A DNA stretch of 64,000 nt from Pedobacter miscanthi (GCF_003315595.1 NZ_QNQU01000001.1:62001-126000); one strand, 5' to 3'. Positions 17,594-26,493 are shown, counted from the stretch's first letter. A program made the numbers and translations. Notes: generated by a model not told the origin, from the letters alone.

Positions 17594-20485
17594 TTAACTG
17601 AAATGCGCCTGAGCATCAGAAAGCACATGCACCATATCTATTCCCTTACCAAGAACTCCTGAAAACAGATCGCCGGTTTCCTTTAGTCTATCAATCGCAT
17701 TGAAAATTGTAAAATCTCTCATTTTCAGTCCTTTCTTTACTTCCTCCCACAATAGCGGCATCGACACGGTTGCACCAGGCTTGGGTCTTAGTGAATAAAC
17801 ACCTGCGATCGTGGCGCCCGGCCTGTTCTGCAGAAAATCAAGGTACATTTTTCCTCCGCGCTTTGAAATTGTCCGTTCTAAAGTAGTGAACTTTGGAAGT
17901 TCCCTGTTTACCTGCCGGACGATAATGTTGGCAAAAAGCTGAGATTGTTCGTAGGTATATTTGGCGCCAAGTGGAATATAAATATGCATACCGGTCGAAC
18001 CTGATGTTTTGGGAAAGCTCGGAACGTCGATGGCATCAAGTATGGCTTTGGTAACCTGAGCCGCCTGGATCACCTGCTCGAAAGTATTTTTATCGGGATC
18101 CAGATCAATTACGCAATAGTCGGGATAATCAGGTGAGGTTGCCCTGCTGAACCAGGGGTTCATTTCAATACAGCCCAGGCTTGCCATCCATAAAAGAGTA
18201 GCCCTGTCATTGCCCAATAAATAGCTTTTCTCTTCGCCTTTCTCATTGGCATGGGGCATTGTCCGTGCCCAAGTTGGTGCAGTTTCCCTTACGTTCTTTT
18301 GATAAAAACTTTCTCCATGGATGCCGCCTGGAAAACGGTTGAGGGACATCGGCCTATCCAAAAGATAAGGTAGCATAAGTGGAGAAACCTGATCATAATA
18401 GTTGAACATGTCCCGTTTGGTAACTTTATCCTCCGGCCAATAAAGCTTGGAAAGGTTGGTGAATTTCAGCAGGTGCCCATTTACTTTTTTCTCCTGCCTT
18501 TCGGATGTGCCATCCAGCAGAAGCTTGCCGGTGGTTTTCAGCGCCTTTCCATTTTTAGGTGTTGGTGCTGCTGCAGGTTTTGCCTGTTTAGGACTATCCT
18601 TGAGATCATGTTCTAGGGCAACTTCATGCACAATGGATCCGGTATCTTTTTCTAATTCAAGCGCAACTTCCCGGGGCTTTTTATCTGCCCTTAATCCTTT
18701 GAAAGAGGCTTGTCTCACCTTGCCACCAGTAGTCAGTTCAGCAAATTCAATTTCACATACCAGCGTGGGCTTGAGCCAGGTTGGTTTTGCGCCCAGGCGC
18801 TGAGGGCGAAACTGCGAAGGTTCATCTACGTCGGGTTCCACCTCAAATGGGCATCTAGAGGTAGCGATCTTTTCGAATTCAGTCATAAGTTCTTTTTGGG
18901 AATTTTGGTTAAATCCTGTGCCCACCTTCCCTATATAATGTAGTATGCCTCTTGCATCATACACGCCAATGGCCAGCGCGCTAAAATATTTCTCGGTTCC
19001 TTCGTTTCGGGTATAGCCGCCAATGACCACTTCCTGTCTTCGCTTAGCCTTGATCTTCAGCCACTCCCTGGAACGGCTGTCTGCGGAATAGCAGCTGTCC
19101 GCACGTTTAGCGATGATGCCCTCCAGTTTCATTCTTCTTGCGGCCTCAAAAAAATCTATACCACTGGTCTGATAGGCCTCGCTGATCCTAATATTGTCAT
19201 GAGCTTTGGGAATCACCTTTTCCAGAAGCTTTCTCCTATTTGCCAGAGTAAGCGTCAATAATGAATAACCTTCCAGCCATAAGATATCAAACACATAATA
19301 GATGAGTTTGGATCGCTGGGTATTCTTCCAGTTCTGTAGGGCACCGAAATCAGCAGTACCATCATCCTTTAGTGCTACAATTTCCCCATCAAGAATAGCA
19401 TTTAGATTTAGATCCGTCAGCGTTTCAGAAACAGAAGTAAATTGCGAGAATTCTAAGTTGTTCCTGGAATAGATTGAAGTGCCGGAGGTACTTAAATAGG
19501 ATAATGCCCTATATCCGTCCCATTTGATTTCGTAGAGCCAGCCGGGTTCATCAAATGGGGCATCAACCAAAGTGGCCTTCATGGGTTTTAGCCCTGTTGG
19601 CATATTGGTTTTTTCGGCTTCATCAAGTAGATGCCGATTTTCCGCAGGGATTATTCCATAGATTTTTTCCTCTTTGCCTTTTTTGGCTTTAGTTGTTTTT
19701 TTTGCCAATGGCTTATCAGAAAGCTGAATCCATACCGGAGCATGATCACTGGCACCCTGCCATCCCCTGACCTCCTTGTCCACTTCAGCTGAAGATAGTT
19801 TTTTCGCAAGATATTCGCTCAACAAAAAATGGTCAAGACGAAGCCCAGCGTCACGTTCATAGGCTTTCCTTAAGTAATCCCAAAAGGTGTAAATGCGTTT
19901 GCTAGGATAAAGCGTACGGATGGCATCCGTCCAGCCCTGCGAAACCAGGTTTGCATAAGCCGTTTTGATTTCCTCTTGGAAGAGCGCGTTGTTTCTGTAT
20001 TTTTCCGGCTTATAGGTGTCAAGATCCGTAGGCATTACGTTATAGTCGCCCACTAACATTACCGGCAATCCCGTTGCTAACAAGGTTTTGCCATGTGCCA
20101 ATAATCTTGAAAACCATCTTTTTTTATATTCGAACTTGGGTCCCGGGTAAGGGTTACCGTTGGGAAGGTAAAGACAGCCAATGACTATCCCAAAGGTAAA
20201 AACCTCAAGGTAGCGGCTGTGGGTATATTCACTATCCTCGCCAGGCAGGTCGCGCCTTAATTCTTTGATCTCGTTTTTGGAAAGCACCGCTACGCCGTTC
20301 CAGCTTTTTTCCCCTTGCCAGATGGCATGGTAGCCGGCATCTTTTAATTTTTGTTCAGGGAAATTCTTGTTCTCGCATTTAAGCTCCTGAAGGCATACCA
20401 CATCCGGACTGGTGGTTTTAAGCCAGCGCAGCAAATTGTCCAAACGGCCGTTGATACCGTTGATGTTGTAGGTTGCGATTTTCAT
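17594..20485 (-). CDS. exonuclease III fused to DNA ligase D (ligase and polymerase domains)
   Basis: One uninterrupted 963-residue frame joins two DNA-repair enzymes. Residues 1-256 are exonuclease III/AP endonuclease: NINGING, Glu34 in LQELK, GDYN (Asp147, Asn149) and the catalytic SDH at 246-248. A lysine-rich linker (257-295) leads to an ATP-dependent ligase: adenylated Lys321 in EIKWDGYR, LDGEIVAL (365-372), EGIIAKR (455-461), EWLKIK (474-479) and an OB fold to about 610. Residues 665-963 are the LigD primase-type polymerase with VIDLDPD (Asp794, Asp796), SGSTGMHIYIPLG and YLDFLQN. The usual LigD 3'-phosphoesterase domain is absent; exonuclease III takes its place. The start is ATG 20485, since an earlier ATG at 20506 overlaps a terminator hairpin. 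No Ku gene is in the window. Confidence 0.92.
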   Translation of the reverse strand: MKIATYNINGINGRLDNLLRWLKTTSPDVVCLQELKCENKNFPEQKLKDAGYHAIWQGEKSWNGVAVLSKNEIKELRRDLPGEDSEYTHSRYLEVFTFGIVIGCLYLPNGNPYPGPKFEYKKRWFSRLLAHGKTLLATGLPVMLVGDYNVMPTDLDTYKPEKYRNNALFQEEIKTAYANLVSQGWTDAIRTLYPSKRIYTFWDYLRKAYERDAGLRLDHFLLSEYLAKKLSSAEVDKEVRGWQGASDHAPVWIQLSDKPLAKKTTKAKKGKEEKIYGIIPAENRHLLDEAEKTNMPTGLKPMKATLVDAPFDEPGWLYEIKWDGYRALSYLSTSGTSIYSRNNLEFSQFTSVSETLTDLNLNAILDGEIVALKDDGTADFGALQNWKNTQRSKLIYYVFDILWLEGYSLLTLTLANRRKLLEKVIPKAHDNIRISEAYQTSGIDFFEAARRMKLEGIIAKRADSCYSADSRSREWLKIKAKRRQEVVIGGYTRNEGTEKYFSALAIGVYDARGILHYIGKVGTGFNQNSQKELMTEFEKIATSRCPFEVEPDVDEPSQFRPQRLGAKPTWLKPTLVCEIEFAELTTGGKVRQASFKGLRADKKPREVALELEKDTGSIVHEVALEHDLKDSPKQAKPAAAPTPKNGKALKTTGKLLLDGTSERQEKKVNGHLLKFTNLSKLYWPEDKVTKRDMFNYYDQVSPLMLPYLLDRPMSLNRFPGGIHGESFYQKNVRETAPTWARTMPHANEKGEEKSYLLGNDRATLLWMASLGCIEMNPWFSRATSPDYPDYCVIDLDPDKNTFEQVIQAAQVTKAILDAIDVPSFPKTSGSTGMHIYIPLGAKYTYEQSQLFANIIVRQVNRELPKFTTLERTISKRGGKMYLDFLQNRPGATIAGVYSLRPKPGATVSMPLLWEEVKKGLKMRDFTIFNAIDRLKETGDLFSGVLGKGIDMVHVLSDAQAHFS

Positions 20486-20492
20486 GGAGGCT

Positions 20493-20514
20493 AAAAAAAG
20501 CCCCAACCGGGGCT
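20493..20514 (-). terminator. intrinsic terminator between DUF3606 gene and exoIII-ligD
   Basis: On the reverse strand AGCCCC, loop GGTT and GGGGCT are followed by a T run (20499-20493). It lies 9 bp after the stop of the upstream mini-gene and only 7 bp before the exoIII-ligD ATG, so read-through would set how much of the repair enzyme is made unless another promoter exists. Confidence 0.8.
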
Positions 20515-20522
20515 CATCGTAT

Positions 20523-20681
20523 TTACTTAACCTTTTTTTCTATAGTTTTTCGCTGATTGCCGCTTGTTTCCTTGGCATCTTTTATCTTGCCAGGTTTAAC
20601 ATCCAGTTTATTTGCTTCATAGTTGATTTCGTGGTCCTGGTTGGAAACCGAATTACGTTCCACTTTTGTTCCTCTTGCCAT
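20523..20681 (-). CDS. DUF3606-like small protein
   Basis: A 52-residue basic protein (MARGTKVERNSVSNQDHEINYEAN...). The pattern R-xSx-x-x-EINYEANKLDVKPGKIKDAKETSGNQRKTIEK matches the small DUF3606 family, whose members are about 55-65 residues and have no assigned function. It is followed at once by a strong terminator, and then by the exoIII-ligD gene on the same strand, so it is the likely first gene of that unit. Confidence 0.65.
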   Translation of the reverse strand: MARGTKVERNSVSNQDHEINYEANKLDVKPGKIKDAKETSGNQRKTIEKKVK

Positions 20682-20961
20682 AATGTTTTTCTTTTAGTTT
20701 AATATAAGAACATCAGATTTTCGAATTGGTTTTCGACTTAATTTGGCTATGATAATTGCCTACCATAGCTAAAACCCATGTACCCGATCAAGCACGAAAA
20801 AACCTAATTCATTTTTGATCACTAATGAAAATACCCTGATGCATTATCAGACCGCTCCATTATAAGGCTAATTTCACCTTTCATATTCCAAAATGGTGTT
20901 AAATATTTCGATTCCTCAAAACCTATGGTCAAAAGGAAATGTTACCAAAGAAAATCGGAAT

Positions 20962-22161
20962 ATGAAAAACAAAAAACTACGCATCATCCTCTCAGTGCTA
21001 GCCATCTCGGCTGCACTGGGTGTACAGGCCCAACGTGGTCTCCCGCCCAAAGATGTTACCCGATCCATGTCGGTAACCAAGTATGCCCAGGTAATGGAAT
21101 TCAAGCCTGAAATGGTCAAGCTGTTAAAAGTTCCTGCCGGGTGGCAGGTAAATGTTGCAGCTTCTGGCCTGGGTAAACCGCGCATGTTATATACCAGTCC
21201 ATCGGGAAATGTCTACGTTACCCGCAGGGATGGAGGCGATGTTCTTTTATTGGAGGATAAAAACAAAGATGGCAAATTTGAAAACCTGGTCACGGTTGTG
21301 TCTGAATTTAAGGGTGTCCATGGCATTACCATGAAAGACAACTGGATGTACCTGTGCAACAGCAACGAAGTCCGCCGTTATCCCGTTAAACCCGACGGCA
21401 CACTTAATATAGATGGAAAAGAAACACTGATCAAAGATCTTCCTGACGGCGGCCAGCATCCAAACCGTACCATGGACTTTGGACCTGATGGCATGCTATA
21501 TATCAGTGTGGGTTCGTTATGCAACGACTGTAAGGAGAGTGATAAGGAAACTGCGGTAATGCTGCAGGTAGATCCAAAGGACTGGAGCAGAAAACTGTAC
21601 GCCAGCGGTCTGCGCAATACTATTGGTTTCGACTGGCATCCCCAAACCAAAGAACTCTGGGGAGTAGACAACGGAGGCGATGCCAAAGGCAGCGAATGGC
21701 CACCTGAAGAAGTGAACCGGATAAGACAGGGCGCAGATTACGGCTTCCCCTATGCCTATGGAAAAAGAGAGGTAGATAAAAGCCGGGAAGATCCTGCCGG
21801 AAATACAAAAGAAGAAGTTGTTAAGGCAACCGAACCATCGGTGTTGGAACTTACAGCGCACATGGCCCCGATAGCCTTTAGCTTTTTCAGGGGCGCATCG
21901 AATATCCCTACAGAATGGTCGGGAGATGGGCTGGTTGCATGGCACGGATCCTGGAATGCGGAAAAGCCGGTAGGCTTCAAGGTACAGCGCATCCACTTTG
22001 AAAATGGAACAGCAGTAAAAGCGGAAGATTTCCTCACCGGATTTTTACAGGGGGATTCCCGTTTTGGAAGACCTGCCGGGATTACAGTAACTAAAGAGGG
22101 AACAATTTACATTTCGGATGACGCATCCGGTAATATTTACGTAGTAAAAAAAACGAACTAA
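20962..22161 (+). CDS. secreted PQQ/sorbosone dehydrogenase-type beta-propeller protein
   Basis: The 399-residue protein has a signal peptide (MKNKKLRIILSVLAISAALGVQAQ) and then a six-bladed propeller of the soluble glucose/sorbosone dehydrogenase family. Repeats such as GVHGITMKDNWMYLCNSNEVRRYP, DGMLYISVGSLCNDC and GLRNTIGFDWHPQTKELWGVDNGGD are visible, and the C-terminal blade ends in IYISDDASGNIYVV. Such proteins oxidise aldoses or related sugars, usually with PQQ. The start is ATG 20962 because it gives a clean signal peptide; a longer frame adds 23 non-signal residues. The next gene starts 1 bp after its stop. Confidence 0.82.
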   Translation: MKNKKLRIILSVLAISAALGVQAQRGLPPKDVTRSMSVTKYAQVMEFKPEMVKLLKVPAGWQVNVAASGLGKPRMLYTSPSGNVYVTRRDGGDVLLLEDKNKDGKFENLVTVVSEFKGVHGITMKDNWMYLCNSNEVRRYPVKPDGTLNIDGKETLIKDLPDGGQHPNRTMDFGPDGMLYISVGSLCNDCKESDKETAVMLQVDPKDWSRKLYASGLRNTIGFDWHPQTKELWGVDNGGDAKGSEWPPEEVNRIRQGADYGFPYAYGKREVDKSREDPAGNTKEEVVKATEPSVLELTAHMAPIAFSFFRGASNIPTEWSGDGLVAWHGSWNAEKPVGFKVQRIHFENGTAVKAEDFLTGFLQGDSRFGRPAGITVTKEGTIYISDDASGNIYVVKKTN

Positions 22162-22162
22162 A

Positions 22163-23137
22163 ATGAAAAAGATCACATATGTTATTTTGGGCGGGATCTG
22201 TATTGCAGGCGTTGCCGCAACGAAGCCCGAGCCTACCCCAAGAATAGAATTTGAGGCACTGGAAAGTTACCCCGAAGGGATCGCCTTCGATAAAGCTGCA
22301 AATGTTTATTACGTGTCCTCTGCCAGGCTGGGAAATATAGGTAAGGTTACTCCACAGGGAACTTATAGCGTGCTTTACGGTGAGAATACTTTGAAGTCCA
22401 CCTATGGTCTTAAAATCCATCCCGATGGCAAGCGACTGTTTGCCTGTGTGGGCGATGCCAATTACAGCAAATATACCAGTCCCGCTACCAGGACCAAGAT
22501 GGCAAGGTTGATCTCAATAGAGCTGTCCTCCGGCAAAAAACTTTCTGATGTGGACCTCTCTACTCTTTTACCCGGTAAGCACTTCCCTAACGATCTAGCT
22601 TTTGACCTTCTGAATAATGCTTATATCACGGACAGCTTTGCAGGAGTAATCTATAAAGTCTCGGCTGATGGAAAGGCTTCTGTATTTTGCCGGGATGAAA
22701 CTTTCAAAACTGAAGGCGTTGGGTTGAACGGAATTGTTTTTCATCCCGATGGATTTCTCATTGTAGACAACAGTGCTAAAGGCCAGCTTTTTAAAGTGGA
22801 TATCAAAAATCCAAAAAGCGTAGCAAGAATAGATATTGACCAGTTCTTCCTGGGTGCAGACGGACTGCTGTTAAGCGATAAGAATACGCTTAATATGGTT
22901 GTAAACGGAGGAAGTGATAAAATTTATCAGCTTAGCTCTACCGACGGCTGGAAAAGTGCCAAAGTAGCCGGGTCAACGCTTGCTACAGATCGTTTCACCT
23001 ATCCTTCTACCGCTACCCAAAACGGAAATGATATCTGGGTGATGAATGCACAATTTAATCAACTGTTGGACAGCAATCAAGTGCCGGTTAAAAAATTTGC
23101 CATCCAGAAAGCGGTATATAAACCTGTCAAACCCTAA
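22163..23137 (+). CDS. secreted SMP-30/gluconolactonase-like beta-propeller protein
   Basis: The 324-residue protein begins with a signal peptide (residues 1-19) and has NHL/SMP-30-like propeller repeats (YPEGIAFDKAANVYYVSSARLGNIGKV, NDLAFDLLNNAYITDSFAGVIYKV, NGIVFHPDGFLIVDNSAKGQLFKVD). Its gene starts 1 bp after the dehydrogenase-like gene, so the two are surely co-transcribed. A lactonase working next to a sugar dehydrogenase would be a natural pair (lactone formed by oxidation, then opened), but the metal ligands of true gluconolactonases could not be confirmed, so this is inference. Confidence 0.75.
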   Translation: MKKITYVILGGICIAGVAATKPEPTPRIEFEALESYPEGIAFDKAANVYYVSSARLGNIGKVTPQGTYSVLYGENTLKSTYGLKIHPDGKRLFACVGDANYSKYTSPATRTKMARLISIELSSGKKLSDVDLSTLLPGKHFPNDLAFDLLNNAYITDSFAGVIYKVSADGKASVFCRDETFKTEGVGLNGIVFHPDGFLIVDNSAKGQLFKVDIKNPKSVARIDIDQFFLGADGLLLSDKNTLNMVVNGGSDKIYQLSSTDGWKSAKVAGSTLATDRFTYPSTATQNGNDIWVMNAQFNQLLDSNQVPVKKFAIQKAVYKPVKP

Positions 23138-23382
23138 AAAATCCGGCCAACAGGAAAAAGGTGGCAGGTAATGAGCATAAACAGTTTCAAATATTTAAGC
23201 CGAATACTCTGAGCGATACGAGAGGTTAAATATCTTATCAACTTAAGTGGAGGCAGTCAAGTATAGCGTCCCGAATCAAGAGTTCACTTTGATGATAATA
23301 CACATTGATTGTCTCAATAATACTTAAGCATTGCCGCTTCTTGACTCTCAAGAAAACGGCAATGTCCTAACGTTTGTAACCG

Positions 23383-24126
23383 TCAATACAATCCATCATT
23401 GAACTTTTCAAGAGCAGAAAGTGGGTTTTCGAAATGTTCTGCGTACTGCCGGGCTGTTTCACCTACATATATCTCATAAGTATCTGCAGTGATACCCTGA
23501 AAAATATTCTCTGCTACTACGCTTGGGGGAAGACCATTTTCGCCACCCATGTCTTTGGTTGCTTCTGTATTGATCAATGAGGGCATTACCTCAAACAGTT
23601 TGATGTTAGTATTCCTTGATAATGTAAGTCTGAGTGCGACTGTATGAGAATGCAACGCAGCCTTGGTGTCCGAATAAGTTGGTAACAAAACCAATGGATG
23701 AAAAGAAACGTTGGAAGTGATGTTGACAATCGCAGCTTCTGACTGGTTTTTAAGTACTGGCAACAAAAGCTCAGTGAGTCGGACCACAGCGAAATAGTTT
23801 GTTTCAAATTCCTGCTTTGATTTCTCATACGCATTCGCGCTCTCGCCTAGCCTGTAGAGGCTTGCTACCCCTGCATTATTAATTAGCACAGCTAAATCTT
23901 TATACTGCGCATTCACTTTTGATACCAGCGCCAATACCTGCTGTTCATCAGTAACATCACATACAATGAAATCCAGGCCTAATTCCGCGGCGGCTTTTTC
24001 AATTTTAATTGCATTACGACCAACGATAATGACTTTGTTTCCTTTTTTGCTTAGCGATTGTGCTGTAGCGAAACCGATGCCTGATCCTGCGCCGGTGATA
24101 AGTATGGTTTTATTTGTTAAATCCAT
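23383..24126 (-). CDS. short-chain dehydrogenase, DltE-like
   Basis: A 247-residue SDR with cofactor motif TGAGSGIG (about 11-18), NNAG (84-87), VNITSNVSF with the catalytic serine, and the Tyr-x-x-x-Lys pair in YSDTKAALH. The sequence around GRNAIKIEKAAAELG and the C-terminal half resemble the DltE/YdfG-type SDRs that are common in Bacteroidota next to oxidative or electrophile-response genes. The substrate is unknown. It is transcribed on the same strand as, but 194 bp downstream of, the ABM-domain gene. Confidence 0.87.
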   Translation of the reverse strand: MDLTNKTILITGAGSGIGFATAQSLSKKGNKVIIVGRNAIKIEKAAAELGLDFIVCDVTDEQQVLALVSKVNAQYKDLAVLINNAGVASLYRLGESANAYEKSKQEFETNYFAVVRLTELLLPVLKNQSEAAIVNITSNVSFHPLVLLPTYSDTKAALHSHTVALRLTLSRNTNIKLFEVMPSLINTEATKDMGGENGLPPSVVAENIFQGITADTYEIYVGETARQYAEHFENPLSALEKFNDGLY

Positions 24127-24319
24127 GTGTTTATTTGATAACTAATAATTTTGCGTTGTTTAAGCATTCTTGAGTAATACCAGGAATGCCAGTTGCTTTC
24201 TTACGACATTAGACCGGCTATAAAATGCCGGGAGCACATATTTGCGCTGCAATTTGCAGATTAACTTTTAGCGGAACTGCTTGCGGCTGCTCTATCGCGA
24301 AATGATATTCCATTTGAAT

Positions 24320-24616
24320 TTATATTTCACTTAAAACTGTTGATACAGGCATTGCTGATAATTTGCCTTTTATACCTTCGAAGAATTTTTTAGTGTGTTC
24401 AGCGTTCATGTGAATATCAAGCGCCTTTTTCGATTTAAAAACTTCAAAAAAAACCAGCGTATCTGGCGCACCTATTTTATAGGTCTGGTAAAAAGCTTCG
24501 CAGCCTGCCTCCTTTAAGGTAGGAATAAGGGATTTAGCCGATAGGGCTTTAATCTCCTTCAAATATTGGGGAAATACAGGCAGCTCTGCCAGCACGATTA
24601 CTTTTGTATTCGTCAT
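24320..24616 (-). CDS. antibiotic biosynthesis monooxygenase (ABM) domain protein
   Basis: A 98-residue protein with the ferredoxin-like ABM fold of small quinol monooxygenases such as YgiN: KVIVLAELPVFPQYLKEIK, the aromatic strand GCEAFYQTYKIGAPDTLVFFEVFKSKKALDIHMNAEHTKKFFEGI. It lies 11 bp downstream of a nitroreductase gene and is probably co-transcribed. The pairing with a nitroreductase and an HxlR regulator fits quinone or electrophile detoxification. Confidence 0.8.
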   Translation of the reverse strand: MTNTKVIVLAELPVFPQYLKEIKALSAKSLIPTLKEAGCEAFYQTYKIGAPDTLVFFEVFKSKKALDIHMNAEHTKKFFEGIKGKLSAMPVSTVLSEI

Positions 24617-24627
24617 TGGTTCAAAAT

Positions 24628-25257
24628 TTAAATGATATGGAAAATTTCTTTTTTTTCTTTACGCACTTTTGGGATAGCAGCAAACTCATTCTCCTCGTCA
24701 CGGTAACCTATGACAAAAAGTAGGGCGGAAGCGAGGTTTTTACTTTTAAGATCAAGGATTTCATCAATGGCCGACTTATCAAAACCTTCCATCGGGGAAG
24801 CATCAACCTGGGCTACCGCAGCAGCTGCAACAAAAATACCAACAGCCAGAAACGCCTGTTTTTCGGCCCAGTCAATACGCTGCTCATAATCGAGTTTGTC
24901 GATAACTGAATTTACGAACTGCTCACGGGCTTCAAGGTTTTTCCTGGCGGTCTTTCTTGCAATAGCTGCCTTGTCTATATAACTGGCCACGGTATGCTCA
25001 TCGATATTGGTTTCAACTGCTAAAACCAATACATGTGCACCGCTGGTAATCTGGGGCTGTCCATATGCTGCTGCGCTGATTGCTTCCAGTTTGGCTTTGT
25101 CTTCTATAAGCAGGAACTTGTATGGCTGTAACCCGAACGATGACGGTGCTAATCGAACGGCTTCAGTGAGCTGCTGGAAAACAGCATCAGCTACTTTTTT
25201 TGAGGTGTTGTAGTTTTTGGTGGCGTAACGCCATTTGAGGGCTTCTATTAATGACAT
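24628..25257 (-). CDS. FMN-dependent nitroreductase family protein (NfsB-like)
   Basis: A 209-residue flavoprotein of the NfsB type: FMN-contacting RYATKNYNTSK at the N-terminus (residues 10-20), APSSFGLQPYKFLLI (37-51), and a C-terminal GYRDEENEFAAIPKVRK where Arg binds the FMN phosphate. Such enzymes use NAD(P)H to reduce quinones, nitro compounds or other electrophiles. The gene is divergent from an HxlR regulator, and two inverted-repeat operators lie between them. It is followed by the ABM gene. Confidence 0.88.
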   Translation of the reverse strand: MSLIEALKWRYATKNYNTSKKVADAVFQQLTEAVRLAPSSFGLQPYKFLLIEDKAKLEAISAAAYGQPQITSGAHVLVLAVETNIDEHTVASYIDKAAIARKTARKNLEAREQFVNSVIDKLDYEQRIDWAEKQAFLAVGIFVAAAAVAQVDASPMEGFDKSAIDEILDLKSKNLASALLFVIGYRDEENEFAAIPKVRKEKKEIFHII

Positions 25258-25295
25258 AATTTTATTTTCTTATTTAAAAAATTAGTTGTATTTTT

Positions 25296-25312
25296 ACTTG
25301 CATTTTGCAAGC
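25296..25312. promoter_or_regulatory. operator 1, probable HxlR site
   Basis: ACTTG-CATTTTG-CAAGC; the core CTTGCA-TTT-TGCAAG is a perfect inverted repeat. It shares the ACTTG-N7-CAAGY pattern with operator 2, whose centre is 35 bp away. It lies in the divergent space between nitroreductase and HxlR genes. Confidence 0.6.
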
Positions 25313-25330
25313 AAACAAAGATGTGCTTTT

Positions 25331-25347
25331 ACTTGCAAAACACAAGT
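25331..25347. promoter_or_regulatory. operator 2, probable HxlR site
   Basis: ACTTG-CAAAACA-CAAGT, a perfect 5-bp inverted repeat with 7-bp spacer and the same TTTTACTTGCA left flank as operator 1. It is 23 bp before the HxlR ATG, where binding would repress that gene as well. Confidence 0.6.
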
Positions 25348-25369
25348 ATTATTTAAACATTTTTTTGTC

Positions 25370-25780
25370 ATGAAAACAATTACCAAGCGCTCAGGATGTC
25401 CTGTAAGTTTTTCACTCGATTTTCTAGGGGATAAATGGACCTTACTCATTTTAAGGGATATGGTACTCTCGGATAAAAATAGTTATGGTGATTTTTTAGC
25501 ATCAAATGAAAGAATAGCCACCAATATCCTAGCCGACAGATTGAATACACTTGAACAATATGGTTTTATTATAAAAAGGGTGTCACCTGAAAAAAAGAAC
25601 AAGTTTTTATTCAGCCTGACCGAAAAAGGGATCGAACTGGTCCCGATATTAATGGAACTAACGATATGGGGATCGAAATATAATCCTCCCGGGAATGAAA
25701 AGTTATTAAAAGCATTAGCAGATGACAAGGTGGGAACCATACTGAAACTTCAGCAGAAACTAAGGAATGCAATCCCATAA
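25370..25780 (+). CDS. HxlR family transcriptional regulator
   Basis: A 136-residue winged-helix protein of the HxlR/YodB type. Cys10 in SGCPVSFSLDFLGDKW is at the conserved N-terminal position that YodB, CatR and HypR use to sense quinones or hypochlorite; the wing and dimer region follow (NSYGDFLASNERIATNILADRLNTLEQYGFI). Start is ATG 25370, the Met that gives the standard family N-terminus. It faces the nitroreductase and probably binds the two ACTTG-N7-CAAGY sites. A redox-sensing role is inferred from the family and neighbours. Confidence 0.88.
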   Translation: MKTITKRSGCPVSFSLDFLGDKWTLLILRDMVLSDKNSYGDFLASNERIATNILADRLNTLEQYGFIIKRVSPEKKNKFLFSLTEKGIELVPILMELTIWGSKYNPPGNEKLLKALADDKVGTILKLQQKLRNAIP

Positions 25781-25812
25781 ATGCCTTGAACCATACAAGC
25801 TACACGCGATAC

Positions 25813-26493
25813 ATGAAACATATATTAGATAATCCGGTATGGGAAGCACTGATAAGCGGAAATGCGCGTCTTTCCCAAGGGAGTGGACCCGTGAGGTATT
25901 TACCACGCGACATTTCGCCCTTTGCCGGGATGAAAGAATTTTCGGCCAAGAATTTTAAAACACTATATGAGCTTTTTCCATTTGAATCACCTGCAGCGAT
26001 ATTTACTGATGAAAAGTTCTTAGTCCCGGATCCATGGCATATCATCAAGCGGATCGATGGCTACCAGATGCTACTGATTAAAGCGCTGCAACCTCAACCG
26101 AGTGATATAAATATTGTAAAGCTTGGAAAACAGCATGTGCCGGCAATGCTTGCACTTACCATACAAACCAATCCAGGCCCTTTTTTAAGCAATACGATTG
26201 CCTTTGGCAACTATGAGGGGGTTTTAGACAATGGAAAGCTGGTAGCAATGGCTGGCCAAAGGTTACACAGCCATAACTTTGTCGAAATAAGCGCTGTTTG
26301 TACCCATCCGGATTATCTGGGAAGAGGTTATGCAAGTCAATTAATCCTAAGTCAAATCCGGCAGATACAAGCCAATAGTAAAACGGCATACCTGCACGTC
26401 AAGAGAGACAATGAACGTGCAATCAAAATATACCAGTCTATGGGATTTGAGATTAGAAAAGAAATGGTCATTTATATCATCGGGAAAACATAA
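25813..26493 (+). CDS. GNAT family N-acetyltransferase (FR47-like)
   Basis: The 226-residue protein has an N-terminal region of unknown role (PVWEALISGNARLSQGSG) and a C-terminal GNAT domain: ISAVCTHPDYLGRGYASQLILSQI with the GRGYA acetyl-CoA loop near residue 178, and YLHVKRDNERAIKIYQSMGFEIRKEM at the end. This two-part shape matches the FR47-like acetyltransferases. The start is taken at ATG 25813, nine codons after a TTG, because family members begin at that point. Substrate unknown. It follows the HxlR gene by 32 bp and may share its transcript. Confidence 0.82.
   Translation: MKHILDNPVWEALISGNARLSQGSGPVRYLPRDISPFAGMKEFSAKNFKTLYELFPFESPAAIFTDEKFLVPDPWHIIKRIDGYQMLLIKALQPQPSDINIVKLGKQHVPAMLALTIQTNPGPFLSNTIAFGNYEGVLDNGKLVAMAGQRLHSHNFVEISAVCTHPDYLGRGYASQLILSQIRQIQANSKTAYLHVKRDNERAIKIYQSMGFEIRKEMVIYIIGKT

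Noticed and set aside
24218..24313. 31-codon ATG frame after the ABM gene
   Set aside because: Too short, no conserved feature, no evidence of translation.
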